A DNA stretch of 64,000 nucleotides, taken from contig CANMHB010000003.1 in NCBI GenBank assembly GCA_947497485.1, forward strand, positions 1-64,000, written 5' to 3'. This stretch comes from Flavobacteriales bacterium (GTDB lineage: Bacteria > Bacteroidota > Bacteroidia > Flavobacteriales_D > Crocinitomicaceae). Under the pieces are notes generated by a model that was given only the letters and a program-made list of their open reading frames with translations, had not been told where the DNA came from and made no database searches. Below, one piece after another: positions 34,755-43,776 of the stretch. Every line of letters begins with the position of its first letter. Within the stretch, counting starts at the first letter, position 1. The translations under genes and the position numbers were made by a program.

Positions 34755-35317
34755 TTGAGTCGTTTTATCACTAAATCATTAATTTTTTTGAAAAGTTGAA
34801 AAGGTCTGTAAGTTCTCCATTCAATTTCTTCCAATTCCCCACCCATAACAAAATAGTGATCAATGTTTATCCGCTCAAATTCGGTTAAAACGTGTTCGTG
34901 GAAATTTACCAATGCAATCCAACCTTCCTCAACATCGTCAAACCATTCTTCATAATAACAATCATCGGAATAATGAAAATTAAGTACATTTTCTCCGATT
35001 AGGGTAAATTTATTAATTCCATTTTCAATCATGGGATCAATAATATCCCGTTTCAACGTCATTATATCATTTTCAATTGCATCATTCCATTCACCAATCA
35101 GTTCAATGATACAATATTTTTCATCATAGTCAGTAAATAAAATTTTAAGATAAAGGGTAGGGGATCCCATAGAGTCCCACTGGGGGTGAATGTAGAAATC
35201 ATACACGGTATTACTAAACTCAAATTCGCTATATTCTCTACCGAAAAAAGGCGAATTTGGGTCATAAGAGGCAATGTAATAACCACGCCACCCGAAATAT
35301 GGCTCAACATAATGCAT
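34751..35317 (-). CDS. Conserved hypothetical protein
   Basis: 188 residues, acidic, with no signal peptide or membrane helix. Blocks include MHYVEPYFGWRGYYIA, NTVYDFYIHPQWDSMGS and FTLIGENVLNFHYSDDCYYEEW. It looks like a conserved Bacteroidota cytoplasmic protein, but I recognise no function. A TATTTTTG box lies 4 nt before the ATG, so its mRNA should be leaderless. Its stop overlaps the convergent GIN gene by 4 nt. Confidence 0.75.
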   Translation of the reverse strand: MHYVEPYFGWRGYYIASYDPNSPFFGREYSEFEFSNTVYDFYIHPQWDSMGSPTLYLKILFTDYDEKYCIIELIGEWNDAIENDIMTLKRDIIDPMIENGINKFTLIGENVLNFHYSDDCYYEEWFDDVEEGWIALVNFHEHVLTEFERINIDHYFVMGGELEEIEWRTYRPFQLFKKINDLVIKRLN

Positions 35318-35321
35318 TGTG

Positions 35322-35329
35322 CAAAAATA
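35322..35329 (-). promoter_or_regulatory. -7 box TATTTTTG, 4 nt before ATG
   Basis: The minus strand reads TATTTTTG then CACA then ATG (35317). No room exists for a ribosome-binding site. Confidence 0.5.
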
Positions 35330-35409
35330 ATTTCTTGAATTGAATTTGTCTTTATCTCACGATTAAAATAAGTTGTAATTTCGTTTAATAAATTTTTACG
35401 AGTCGTGTT

Positions 35410-36843
35410 ATGAGAAATCTTTTCTTCCTTCCATTTTTTGTTTTTTTAATTGCATCATGTGGTTCCAATGAAAATCGAATTCTTTCGGAGGATGTTTCTG
35501 CATTTATAGAAAAAAATGAAACAATTTCCGTTTTTGGTTATGTAGATGTAAAGGCAATATTAGATAAGGCTGAATATCAGTCAATTGAAAAGTTTGGTAG
35601 CGAAATGGCTAAAGAAGTTGGTGTAATTGAAAAGTTAATCGATAAAAACGAGCCATTTTATTTCGCGATGGAAAGCACATCCGATTTAAGTGGTAAATTC
35701 CCGGCTGTTTATGCATTTGCATCCGTAAAAAATCGAGATTCCTTGGTTTTAAATCTTCAGAAAAAAGGTTATGATATGGAAAAAAACGATACATATGACC
35801 TTCATGAAAGTGGTGATGTTGCTTTTGCTATTACGGACAATCGCGTTGTTTTTCTAACTAAGCCTGGTTTGACAAAAAGTAAACAATTGATTGAAAAAGC
35901 AATTGACGATTTGAAGAGTGATTGCCCTGATAACAAAGTCAAAGAAATCTTGTCTGAAAAGGGCGACATTGTTATTGGAAGTGATGTTGAGGCATCGTAT
36001 TCCGGTTTAGATAAAATTGTTGAAATGGATGCCAATAAAAAGAATGAATTGAAAAAAATGGCCGAAAACTGCTATTCTCAAGTAGTTGTAACATTTGATA
36101 AAGGAGCCATGGATATGAATCTGAAAAATTTCTTTAATGACGAATTAAAAGGATATTTGGCACTCGGTCAAAATTCAGAAAATGTCGTTTCAAAATTAGG
36201 TTCAGGACCTGTTCAGGCGGCTTTTGCTATGAATTTGGATATGAAGAAAATTCAAAGTTTCTTAGATAAATTTGCTCCAAATTTTTTAGAGAAAACAGCC
36301 GAAACGGTTGGTGGTTTTGCTCAGGCGGGAATTGCCATGTTAGGTGACGAAGGATTAGCAGGTTTGTTTTCAGGAAAAATGGGTGTCGCTCTGATGGGTA
36401 ATCCAGATCAAAGTGGAGCGTTCAAACCTGAGTTTAATTTCTACATCAAACTCGGAAATAAAATTTTACCAATGGCTAGAGGTATGGTAGATGGCGCTTC
36501 TGCTTCCTTGGCGAAGTTGGAATTGAATGGCGAAGATCTAGTTGGTGCGACGTCAAAAAATTATTTGGGAGGAAATGGTGGATTAAAACTTCCAAAGGGT
36601 TGCGAAAGTTTTGGGAAAAAGCCAATTAGTGGATTCATAAGTTTTGACGGGTTAGATATGAGTAATTTTGATCTTGAAGATGGAGATCGCTACATTAAAC
36701 TTTTTAGTTATTTAACTTTCGAAATTGACTCAGATGGAGGGAAGATACATCTCGATGCGAAGAATAAACAAAAAAATGTTTTGAAAGTAATCGCCGATGA
36801 AGCCTCTTTAGATATTAAAGATAAAGTTTCAAATATTCAATAG
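35410..36843 (+). CDS. DUF4836-like lipoprotein
   Basis: 477 residues. The lipoprotein signal ends with lipobox IASC (Cys at about residue 17). The body has two similar halves: ISVFGYVDVKAILDKAEY with AVYAFASVKNRDSLVLNLQKKGY, and VQAAFAMNLDMKKIQSFLDKF. The end contains GFISFDGLDMSNFDLED. This matches the Bacteroidota DUF4836 family, which sits in the periplasm or at the outer membrane with unknown role. trmB follows in the same direction 11 nt later. Confidence 0.8.
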   Translation: MRNLFFLPFFVFLIASCGSNENRILSEDVSAFIEKNETISVFGYVDVKAILDKAEYQSIEKFGSEMAKEVGVIEKLIDKNEPFYFAMESTSDLSGKFPAVYAFASVKNRDSLVLNLQKKGYDMEKNDTYDLHESGDVAFAITDNRVVFLTKPGLTKSKQLIEKAIDDLKSDCPDNKVKEILSEKGDIVIGSDVEASYSGLDKIVEMDANKKNELKKMAENCYSQVVVTFDKGAMDMNLKNFFNDELKGYLALGQNSENVVSKLGSGPVQAAFAMNLDMKKIQSFLDKFAPNFLEKTAETVGGFAQAGIAMLGDEGLAGLFSGKMGVALMGNPDQSGAFKPEFNFYIKLGNKILPMARGMVDGASASLAKLELNGEDLVGATSKNYLGGNGGLKLPKGCESFGKKPISGFISFDGLDMSNFDLEDGDRYIKLFSYLTFEIDSDGGKIHLDAKNKQKNVLKVIADEASLDIKDKVSNIQ

Positions 36844-36854
36844 GTTCGATTTTC

Positions 36855-37523
36855 GTGGGGAAAGATAAGTTGAAGCGATTTGCTGCTATCAAAGAATTCA
36901 AAAATGTCTTTGAGCCAGTGATGAATGAAATTTCCGATTTACGTGGTAAATGGCGATCAGGTATTTTTAAAAATGATAATCCTATTGTCCTCGAACTTGG
37001 TTGTGGTAAAGGGGAGTATTCCGTTGGATTAGGAAAGCAATACCCAAATAAAAATTTCATAGGTTGTGACTTGAAGGGCAATCGAATTTATATTGGTGCT
37101 AAAGAAGCCTTGGAAACTGGATTAGAAAATGTTGTTTTCTTAAGAACACGTATCGACTTCATTACAAACTTTTTTGTAGAGCATGAAATAGATGAAATTT
37201 GGTTAACTTTTTCCGACCCTCAACCTAAGAAACCGAATAAACGACTTTCATCACCTCCCTTTATCGCAAGATACCGACAGATACTAAAATCTGATGGCAT
37301 AATTCATATGAAAACTGATAGCGATTTACTCTTTGAATATACCCAAGAACAAATTGCTGAACATAAATATGAATGTCTTGAATCAACCTGGGACTTGTAT
37401 GGGGGTCTTCCTGAAGATTTAGATGAAGAAACGAAAGCAATATTTCATATAAAAACGCATTACGAAAAATTGTTTACTGGACGCGGTCACGTAATTAAAT
37501 ACTGTAAATTCAAAATTAATTAA
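36855..37523 (+). CDS. trmB: tRNA (guanine-N7)-methyltransferase
   Basis: 222 residues from GTG 36855. The SAM-binding motif is VLELGCGKGEYSVGLG and the family motif is WLTFSDPQPKKPNKRLS, in which the second Asp region contacts the substrate. HMKTDSDLLFEYT is the third block. It makes m7G46 in tRNA. It is convergent with the glycosyltransferase, whose stop is 1 nt away. The length is typical. Confidence 0.95.
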   Translation: MGKDKLKRFAAIKEFKNVFEPVMNEISDLRGKWRSGIFKNDNPIVLELGCGKGEYSVGLGKQYPNKNFIGCDLKGNRIYIGAKEALETGLENVVFLRTRIDFITNFFVEHEIDEIWLTFSDPQPKKPNKRLSSPPFIARYRQILKSDGIIHMKTDSDLLFEYTQEQIAEHKYECLESTWDLYGGLPEDLDEETKAIFHIKTHYEKLFTGRGHVIKYCKFKIN

Positions 37524-37524
37524 T

Positions 37525-38412
37525 CTACTTTTCTTGAAATTTCTCTACCAGCTTATAATTCTGATAGCTTGCGTTGATCCCAATTTTAAGAAGTAATTTT
37601 TTGAATACATCTTTGATACTTCTTTTATTTCTTGAAATATCGTATTCAAATTTCCAATTTTTGCGTTTTATTCGATCTAGCATCACCTTTGGATGAGTTT
37701 CATTAAAAAGGGCTAGTTGTGAAATGTGTTCTTCATATTCAAATTGCTCCGTCTTGTCGATATTGTTTTCAAGCCACTCATCATTATGCCATAAGCGATG
37801 AAAAGATTCTTGTTTTAGCTGCATCGCCTTAGGTTCTTTTACCCAACCATAATGGTATACATAAGCTGGAATTTTTGCGACTTTCAGTTTTTCATTCGAG
37901 CCCATTCGGAAACCCTGTGCATCTTTGAATGAAAAGATATTTTTATTGTTTTTAATTACGCGAATCTCTTCTCGATACCATTGTGTTGATGCACCAACAT
38001 AATCGTAAGAACCGTAAAAGTGATGATAATTAAATAATAAACCATCAATGTCATTTCGATCCTTGTAAAAAGTCATTGCACTTTTGATCGTATTCAAATA
38101 TTTTTCATGTATTACTTCATCACCTTGTATGTAGAAAGCCCAATCCGATTGGTTGGAAATTGCTTGGAATGCTTTGTTGGTTTCGATAGCGAGTACACTA
38201 CCATTTTCACGTAAATTATCATCCCAAATGGTATCAATGATTTTTATTTTACTTGGGTCGATAGCTGCAATTAATTTTCTGGTTTCATCATCAGAATTCC
38301 CCACAGCGACTACGAAATCATCGCAAATAGGAAGAATTGACTCGATTGCCTCTGCAATTGGATAATCCAATTTAATTGCATTTCGAATAAATGTAAAACC
38401 GGTAACTTTCAA
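37525..38412 (-). CDS. Glycosyltransferase family 2 protein
   Basis: 295 residues. The GT-A nucleotide-binding start is VTGFTFIRNAIKLDYP, with the acceptor-side motif DWAFYIQGDEVIHEKY in which QGDE replaces the usual DxD. FNYHHFYGSYDY and an Arg-rich C-terminus follow. It probably transfers a sugar onto a surface glycan. The gene follows gatC with a 4-nt gap but no other glycan genes are near, so the acceptor is unknown. Confidence 0.85.
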   Translation of the reverse strand: MKVTGFTFIRNAIKLDYPIAEAIESILPICDDFVVAVGNSDDETRKLIAAIDPSKIKIIDTIWDDNLRENGSVLAIETNKAFQAISNQSDWAFYIQGDEVIHEKYLNTIKSAMTFYKDRNDIDGLLFNYHHFYGSYDYVGASTQWYREEIRVIKNNKNIFSFKDAQGFRMGSNEKLKVAKIPAYVYHYGWVKEPKAMQLKQESFHRLWHNDEWLENNIDKTEQFEYEEHISQLALFNETHPKVMLDRIKRKNWKFEYDISRNKRSIKDVFKKLLLKIGINASYQNYKLVEKFQEK

Positions 38413-38416
38413 ATAC

Positions 38417-38707
38417 TTATTTTTCTAACACTTTTGGAATTCTGAAATAATCAGAATCTTTTTTAGGTGCATTTTTAAGTGCTTCTTCATGCGAAATAGA
38501 AACTTCTGGAATATCCTCTCTTAATCGATTTGTTTCTTCAGACATAAATATCAGTGGTTCAATATTTTGCGTGTCGAGTTCATTTAGTTTACCCATGAAA
38601 TCAATAATTTTCTCCAAATCGGCTTTGATGGCTGTTTTCTCATTGCCAATGAATTCCAGACGAGATAAATGGGCGATGTGGTCTACAATTTCATCAGATA
38701 TTTTCAT
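38417..38707 (-). CDS. gatC: Asp-tRNA(Asn)/Glu-tRNA(Gln) amidotransferase subunit C
   Basis: 96 residues. ISDEIVDHIAHLSRLEF opens the chain and the conserved central part reads LEKIIDFMGKLNELDTQNIEPL, with LREDIPEVSISHEEALKNAPKK at the end. GatC stabilises the GatAB amidotransferase that makes Gln-tRNA(Gln) and Asn-tRNA(Asn). A TAGTTTTG box sits 4 nt before its ATG, inside the short gap after plsC. gatA and gatB are not in the window. Confidence 0.95.
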   Translation of the reverse strand: MKISDEIVDHIAHLSRLEFIGNEKTAIKADLEKIIDFMGKLNELDTQNIEPLIFMSEETNRLREDIPEVSISHEEALKNAPKKDSDYFRIPKVLEK

Positions 38708-38711
38708 GATG

Positions 38712-38719
38712 CAAAACTA
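38712..38719 (-). promoter_or_regulatory. -7 box TAGTTTTG of gatC
   Basis: The minus strand reads TAGTTTTG, CATC, then ATG (38707). The box lies inside the 15-nt plsC-gatC gap, implying a leaderless internal promoter. Confidence 0.5.
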
Positions 38720-38722
38720 ATA

Positions 38723-39484
38723 TTAATCTTTTAAATGAGGATTTTCAGATAAAATCGGCTGATTGATGCAATCAAAACAAAGTTTATTCAATTCCTTAAC
38801 TTCCATATTTTGAATCATTTCTTGAGAAACAAAATCATGGATATACATTCTTGAAATCCCAGGACCGGCTGGGCCAAGTATTTCAGTTGGGTCAGAGAAA
38901 AGTTTATAATTGTTTGTGAACGTTAGCGGAACTATCGGGATATTTAGCGTTTTAGCTAATTTGAACGCACCATCTTTGAATGGAATCATTTTAGGGCATT
39001 GCTTGTCCGGAATTCCACCCTCTGGAAAAATAACAATTGACCAACCTTCTTTCACTGCCTTAGCAGCAAGATTGTAGGATTGTCCAGCTTTGCTTTTATC
39101 TCCTCGAAAAACTGGAATGTTTAAGTTCTTGAAGTAGGTTCGGATAATTGGATAAGATAAAATTTCACTTTTACCCAAAAAAACAAATGGGTGCTTAGGA
39201 AGAACAGAATACATCAAGAAAATATCCAAATAAGAACTGTGATTAGAAATAATGATGTAGGGACCTTCTGGTAATTCAGAACTCTTAACTTTTCGAACTC
39301 CGTAGAAACAAAAAATTCGCATCATCCAACTCCAAGTTAAAAATAGTTTGAAGCTGAATTTCTTCCACTTTTGATTAATAAGAATTACTAGGAAAAAGGG
39401 ATAAAATAAAATTGCAAAAATTGCGAATACGATCGCAATATACAATTTCCAAATCAAACCTAGAATTCCTCGAATAATGTTCAC
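38723..39484 (-). CDS. plsC: 1-acyl-sn-glycerol-3-phosphate acyltransferase
   Basis: 253 residues from GTG 39484; TTG 39490 is an alternative but lies within the -7 box. One or two N-terminal hydrophobic segments anchor it. The catalytic motif is SNHSSYLDIF (NHxxxxD) near residue 84, with FRGDKSKAG and IFPEGGIPD as the glycerol-phosphate-binding blocks. It makes phosphatidic acid in the inner membrane. It lies divergent from trpS. In many Bacteroidota it stands beside unrelated genes, as here. Confidence 0.93.
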   Translation of the reverse strand: MNIIRGILGLIWKLYIAIVFAIFAILFYPFFLVILINQKWKKFSFKLFLTWSWMMRIFCFYGVRKVKSSELPEGPYIIISNHSSYLDIFLMYSVLPKHPFVFLGKSEILSYPIIRTYFKNLNIPVFRGDKSKAGQSYNLAAKAVKEGWSIVIFPEGGIPDKQCPKMIPFKDGAFKLAKTLNIPIVPLTFTNNYKLFSDPTEILGPAGPGISRMYIHDFVSQEMIQNMEVKELNKLCFDCINQPILSENPHLKD

Positions 39485-39487
39485 ATT

Positions 39488-39495
39488 CAAATATA
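39488..39495 (-). promoter_or_regulatory. -7 box TATATTTG of plsC
   Basis: The minus strand reads TATATTTG, then AAT, then GTG (39484). The gap of 3 nt equals that at the kinase start. Confidence 0.5.
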
Positions 39496-39540
39496 CGACA
39501 TCTCTGCCGAATCAACCACTTCCGATTAAAAGTAATTAAG

Positions 39541-39548
39541 TAATTTTG
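39541..39548 (+). promoter_or_regulatory. -7 box TAATTTTG of trpS
   Basis: TAATTTTG lies 11 nt before ATG 39560, giving a leader of about 6 nt. Confidence 0.5.
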
Positions 39549-39559
39549 TCGAAAAAAGC

Positions 39560-40528
39560 ATGTCACGGATATTAACGGGAATCCAAAGCACAGGAACACC
39601 TCACCTAGGAAATATTTTAGGAGCAATCATACCTGCTATTGAATTAGCCTCTGATCCATCAAATGAATCTTTTTTGTTTATTGCTGATATGCACTCATTG
39701 ACTCAAATAAAAGATGGCAATGAACTTCGTTCAAATACATATGCTACTGCTGCTGCATGGTTAGCTTTTGGATTGGATTTAAATAAAACAGTTTTTTACA
39801 GACAGAGTGATGTTCCAGAGGTTACCGAATTAATGTGGTATTTACTTTGTTTTTATCCTTATCAACGAATGACATTGGCGCATAGTTTTAAAGATAAAGC
39901 CGATCGACTTGAGGATGTTAATGGAGGATTGTTTACATACCCAATTCTAATGGCAGCTGACATTTTACTATACGATGCAGAAATTGTTCCTGTTGGTAAA
40001 GACCAAAAACAGCATTTAGAAATGACGCGGGATGTAGCGAATCGTTTCAATTTGAAATATGGAGATACATTGATTCTGCCCGAGGAAGAAATTCAGGAAG
40101 AAACGAAGTTAATTCCTGGAACGGATGGCGAAAAAATGAGTAAATCGAGAGACAATTACATTGATATTTTTCTTCCAGAAAAAGAACTTAGAAAACAAGT
40201 AATGTCAATTGTTTCAGATAGTACGCCTCTTGAAGAACCAAAGAATCCAGATGTATGTAATGTTTTTGCTTTATATAATCTTTTGGCTGATGATCCTCAA
40301 ATAAAGAGTATGCGTGAAAATTATTTGAATGGTGGCTATGGCTATGGTCATGCAAAGCAGGCATTGTTTGAATTGATTTTAACAAAGTTTGAAAAACAAA
40401 GAATAAAATTTAATGAACTTATGTCTGACAAGAGTCAAATAGATGAGGCACTGAAGCTGGGTTCACAAAAAGCGCGTAAAGTAGCTCAAGGAGTGCTTCA
40501 ACGAGTAAGAAGCAAAGTAGGATATTAG
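39560..40528 (+). CDS. trpS: Tryptophanyl-tRNA synthetase
   Basis: 322 residues. The class I HIGH-like motif is TGTPHLGNILGAI and the KMSKS motif appears in DGEKMSKSRDNY. VPVGKDQKQHLEMTRDVANRFN is the specific TrpRS block. It charges tRNA-Trp. The transcript is monocistronic, divergent from plsC and convergent with the thioredoxin-like gene. The length is normal. Confidence 0.97.
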   Translation: MSRILTGIQSTGTPHLGNILGAIIPAIELASDPSNESFLFIADMHSLTQIKDGNELRSNTYATAAAWLAFGLDLNKTVFYRQSDVPEVTELMWYLLCFYPYQRMTLAHSFKDKADRLEDVNGGLFTYPILMAADILLYDAEIVPVGKDQKQHLEMTRDVANRFNLKYGDTLILPEEEIQEETKLIPGTDGEKMSKSRDNYIDIFLPEKELRKQVMSIVSDSTPLEEPKNPDVCNVFALYNLLADDPQIKSMRENYLNGGYGYGHAKQALFELILTKFEKQRIKFNELMSDKSQIDEALKLGSQKARKVAQGVLQRVRSKVGY

Positions 40529-40533
40529 AAAAT

Positions 40534-41937
40534 TTAGTTGTCGATAGCTCGTTTAATGTCGTACATCGTTTTTTCGATGGTCTCATACTTTCCATTGGGA
40601 GATGGACCTAAGGCAGGCGAATTTAAAATAATAAGATTACTATCCAATAGAATATAACTTGGAAACATATTTACTTTCAAGTCAGACCAAATTTCATGGC
40701 TTGCATCCAAGGCAAATTTATCCCAGATAATTGCGTCTAAATTACGTTGTTCTATCGTTGAAAAGGCATTCCCTTTATTCTGATAAATGGTTACAAACTG
40801 AATGTACCGACCATACTTTTCGTTTAGTTTTTTCAATGCCGCAATCTCCGAAAGACACTTTTGATTGCTTGGATCAAAAAAGTGTAAATAGACATGTTTC
40901 CCTTGATAAAGATTGAACGAGACACTTGCATTGAGTTTAAAGTCTTTTATTTGTGAACCAACTTTCAATTCGTAATATTTTTTTTGAATGTTTTTTACAA
41001 TTGTTCTTAGATTTTCATTAGAAATCATTCCCTCCATCTTTTCAATGATTGATATGGTATTTGATTTTGGAAAATCTTGAGTATTCAAACTTTCATTCAA
41101 AATAATTAATGCGACAAGTTCTGTTAATTCAGTGTCTTTCAGGTAGGTGTCAGAATGCAGAATATTGAGAAAGGATTTCGCGTCGCTCCGAATTACGGCG
41201 TCATAAAGTGCTTTTCTATTTTCAGAACTCAAATTGAAATAATATCGATTGAAAAATAAATTGACATATTCCATGTATTTATCATGTTTATATAGTATCG
41301 GTAGACTATCGATATAAAACTTAAATTTATCATTAACCGAAGGAGATCCGATGTATTTAATTTGGTCAACATTCAAACCGATGCAATATTTCACATAGTT
41401 AAGGAAATAATTAGAAGTATCTTCTGCGTAGGCCAAACTTATTTCATCCTTAAAATTCTTGACAAGTTTAATGAACTCAACTTGTTTTGCATCCTTCAGT
41501 ATGAACATATCTGAAATTTCACTGTCCATCCAAGATTCAAATCCCAAAGTTTTATAATTTATATCATTACTATCTAGGTAAAACATTTCCATTTCAATCT
41601 CGTTGTCTTTTAAAAAGTTAGATGAGTTTTCATCTACATCTGGAAGCTGAATGAAATATCTTCCTTTGGGTTGGACATACATCCATGAAAAACGTTTTTT
41701 GTCTCGTAAAATAATCTTTTTCGTTTCCTGGACGGGTAAATTGAAAGCGAAGATCCCATTGCTGTCAACCGAAACAGTTAATAGTTTATTTTCAGTATTC
41801 GTGATATAATCCGAAATTTCAAATACATCGATTAAATCGGTTTTGAAATTTGTTCTTCCTTTTATTACAACTTGGGCGAATAATTCACTGGATATTATTG
41901 ATGTAAGAAACAAGAAAAACCAATATTTTTTTAGCAT
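40534..41937 (-). CDS. Secreted thioredoxin-fold (TlpA-like) protein with degenerate CxxC
   Basis: 467 residues from ATG 41937 (the frame extends 27 nt upstream but a signal peptide begins here, ending ELFAQ). An N-terminal DUF4369-like beta domain (residues about 20-120) and a helical middle lead to a C-terminal thioredoxin-like domain from about residue 340: GKHVYLHFFDPSNQKCLSEI and FVTIYQNKG...FPSYILLD. The CxxC site is reduced to one cysteine (SNQKC), so dithiol oxidoreductase activity is unlikely. It follows coaD by 28 nt and may be co-transcribed. Confidence 0.85.
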   Translation of the reverse strand: MLKKYWFFLFLTSIISSELFAQVVIKGRTNFKTDLIDVFEISDYITNTENKLLTVSVDSNGIFAFNLPVQETKKIILRDKKRFSWMYVQPKGRYFIQLPDVDENSSNFLKDNEIEMEMFYLDSNDINYKTLGFESWMDSEISDMFILKDAKQVEFIKLVKNFKDEISLAYAEDTSNYFLNYVKYCIGLNVDQIKYIGSPSVNDKFKFYIDSLPILYKHDKYMEYVNLFFNRYYFNLSSENRKALYDAVIRSDAKSFLNILHSDTYLKDTELTELVALIILNESLNTQDFPKSNTISIIEKMEGMISNENLRTIVKNIQKKYYELKVGSQIKDFKLNASVSFNLYQGKHVYLHFFDPSNQKCLSEIAALKKLNEKYGRYIQFVTIYQNKGNAFSTIEQRNLDAIIWDKFALDASHEIWSDLKVNMFPSYILLDSNLIILNSPALGPSPNGKYETIEKTMYDIKRAIDN

Positions 41938-41965
41938 ATTCGGATTTAGCAGAAATGATACCAAA

Positions 41966-42424
41966 CTAAACGAGTAATTCTGGGGATGTTACAAATGGTC
42001 GAATATCTGCATGGTTTAAATGCATTTCACGAATAATCGATGAATTGATTGCGCCATGTTCTTGACTCGTCAGAAAAAAAACGGTTTCAATCCCTGAAAT
42101 CGCTTGATTCATGTGAGCGATTGATTTTTCATATTCGAAATCTTTTGAATCCCTTAATCCCCGAATAATATGTGAAGCGTCAATCTCTTTACAGAAATCT
42201 ACGGTTAGTTTTTGATAGGTTCTAACGGAAATTTGAGGATAGTTTTTAAATAATTCTTGAATGTGATATATTCTCTTGTTTAAATCAAATAGGTAAGATT
42301 TTCGACTATTGATTCCAATTCCGATTACTACTTCATCGAAAATGGAAAGCGATTTAATCACAACTGCCTCATGACCTTTCGTGAATGGATCAAATGATCC
42401 TGGAAACAAACCTTTTTTATTCAT
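41966..42424 (-). CDS. coaD: Phosphopantetheine adenylyltransferase
   Basis: 152 residues. The nucleotidyltransferase motif is LFPGSFDPFTKGHEAV (T/HxGH) and the second is INSSIIREM (ISSTxxR). RGLRDSKDFEYE is the substrate-binding block. It adds AMP to 4'-phosphopantetheine in CoA synthesis. It overlaps rsmD by 4 nt in the frequent rsmD-coaD arrangement. Confidence 0.97.
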   Translation of the reverse strand: MNKKGLFPGSFDPFTKGHEAVVIKSLSIFDEVVIGIGINSRKSYLFDLNKRIYHIQELFKNYPQISVRTYQKLTVDFCKEIDASHIIRGLRDSKDFEYEKSIAHMNQAISGIETVFFLTSQEHGAINSSIIREMHLNHADIRPFVTSPELLV

Positions 42425-42957
42425 GATTCAAAAAAACTGAAATAAACATTTCCAAAATTACGACAAAACCTAAACTCTTTCAAATGATCTAATTTTGTCT
42501 GTTTCCCATGTTCAATGATTAAAAGTCCGTTTTCATTTAATAATTCTTTCGAAAAAATAGTTTGAATTAATTCCTCGTGGAATTTCAAATGAAAGGGCGG
42601 ATCCGAAAAGATTATGTCGAATTTTTCAGGAGCGTTTTTACAATAAACGATGCAATCCGATTTATAGCAATTCATTTTATCACCAATCTGCAACTCCTTT
42701 ATATTCGTCCGTAAAAACTGAATACATCGTGGATTGCTATCAATTGCTAACAAACTCGTTGCACCGCGTGAAATAAACTCAAAAGAAATATTTCCTGTTC
42801 CGGCACACAAGTCTAAAATCTTTTTTTCTTCTAAATCAATTTGATTTTCAAGAATATTGAAAAGTCCTTCCTTTGCGAAATCAGTCGTCGGTCGAGACGG
42901 AAAGTTTGGGGGAGTTGAAAAACGTTTTCCCTTAAGAAAACCTCGAATTATTCGCAC
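42421..42957 (-). CDS. rsmD: 16S rRNA (guanine(966)-N2)-methyltransferase
   Basis: 178 residues. It opens MRIIRGFLKGKRFSTP and has the SAM site LDLCAGTGNISFEFISRGA and the catalytic DPPF motif (FSDPPFHLKF). It makes m2G966 in 16S rRNA. It overlaps DUF3822 by 10 nt and coaD by 4 nt, so the three form one coupled operon. Confidence 0.95.
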   Translation of the reverse strand: MRIIRGFLKGKRFSTPPNFPSRPTTDFAKEGLFNILENQIDLEEKKILDLCAGTGNISFEFISRGATSLLAIDSNPRCIQFLRTNIKELQIGDKMNCYKSDCIVYCKNAPEKFDIIFSDPPFHLKFHEELIQTIFSKELLNENGLLIIEHGKQTKLDHLKEFRFCRNFGNVYFSFFES

Positions 42958-43685
42958 AATAATGATTTAAAGTAGTTTTCCTGACTATTAAATTGAATGG
43001 CGAAGCCACTTAATTCTTGAATTGATTTGATGTAATTTTCCAATTTGTCGTTGTTGATAGAATTTCCAAGATTTGAAATGAAAAGATTGGCATTTGAACT
43101 TATTGATAATCTTTTGGTAATCAACAATAAAAAATAGATTAAATCTTCTTCCGTTTGAATTTCATAGTGATTAACTAAAGTCAATTTACCCGTTGATTTC
43201 ACAATTATATCTACAAATCCGGCATCGACAAAACAGGAAATCGAATTCAAATCAACGTTGTAATTTAATATAAATGCGTTTTTCGCAAGCGTTGTTAAAA
43301 CCTGACCAATTGAATTAATCCTGTTTTTTAATTCAATAATCCATTTTGGAATGGCATAAACAAATGTAATTCCAATTGAATCGATGAATTCATGATTTAT
43401 TGATTCATCAGCATTTTCTTCTCCAAAATTTAAGTGATAATAATTTTCGGTATTCCCAGATGAGAAAATGGTAGAGGGGATTAGGGTATATTTTTCAGGG
43501 CTAAAGAAAATTCGGATTTGCTCTGGGTGATTATGCACTTTTCGAATCGTTTCTTCAAGATTACTGGAGAAAAACGGATCAGAAAGATTGATTGCTAATT
43601 CTTGAATGAAATCTGATTCCTTTCCTCTGGATCGGATGATCCTTACCTTGGTTTTATCAATGACTAAATTCAAAAATTGTGACAT
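42948..43685 (-). CDS. DUF3822 family protein
   Basis: 245 residues. LNLVIDKTKVRIIRSRG and YHLNFGEENADESINHEFIDSIGITFVYAIP give an actin-like duplicated fold, and the second half repeats it (ISCFVDAGFVDIIV, NHYEIQTEEDLIYFLLLITK). The family sits upstream of rsmD-coaD across Bacteroidota, as here. Function unknown; it has no membrane helix. It starts the minus-strand operon, divergent from the RecD-like gene. Confidence 0.88.
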   Translation of the reverse strand: MSQFLNLVIDKTKVRIIRSRGKESDFIQELAINLSDPFFSSNLEETIRKVHNHPEQIRIFFSPEKYTLIPSTIFSSGNTENYYHLNFGEENADESINHEFIDSIGITFVYAIPKWIIELKNRINSIGQVLTTLAKNAFILNYNVDLNSISCFVDAGFVDIIVKSTGKLTLVNHYEIQTEEDLIYFLLLITKRLSISSNANLFISNLGNSINNDKLENYIKSIQELSGFAIQFNSQENYFKSLLCE

Positions 43686-43776
43686 TTCAATTATTTCCTT
43701 AAAAATGGTTGGAAAAATATAAATACAAAGCTAGTATAATTAATTTTATGGTACCAATAGGTTCAGTTAAAGTGTG

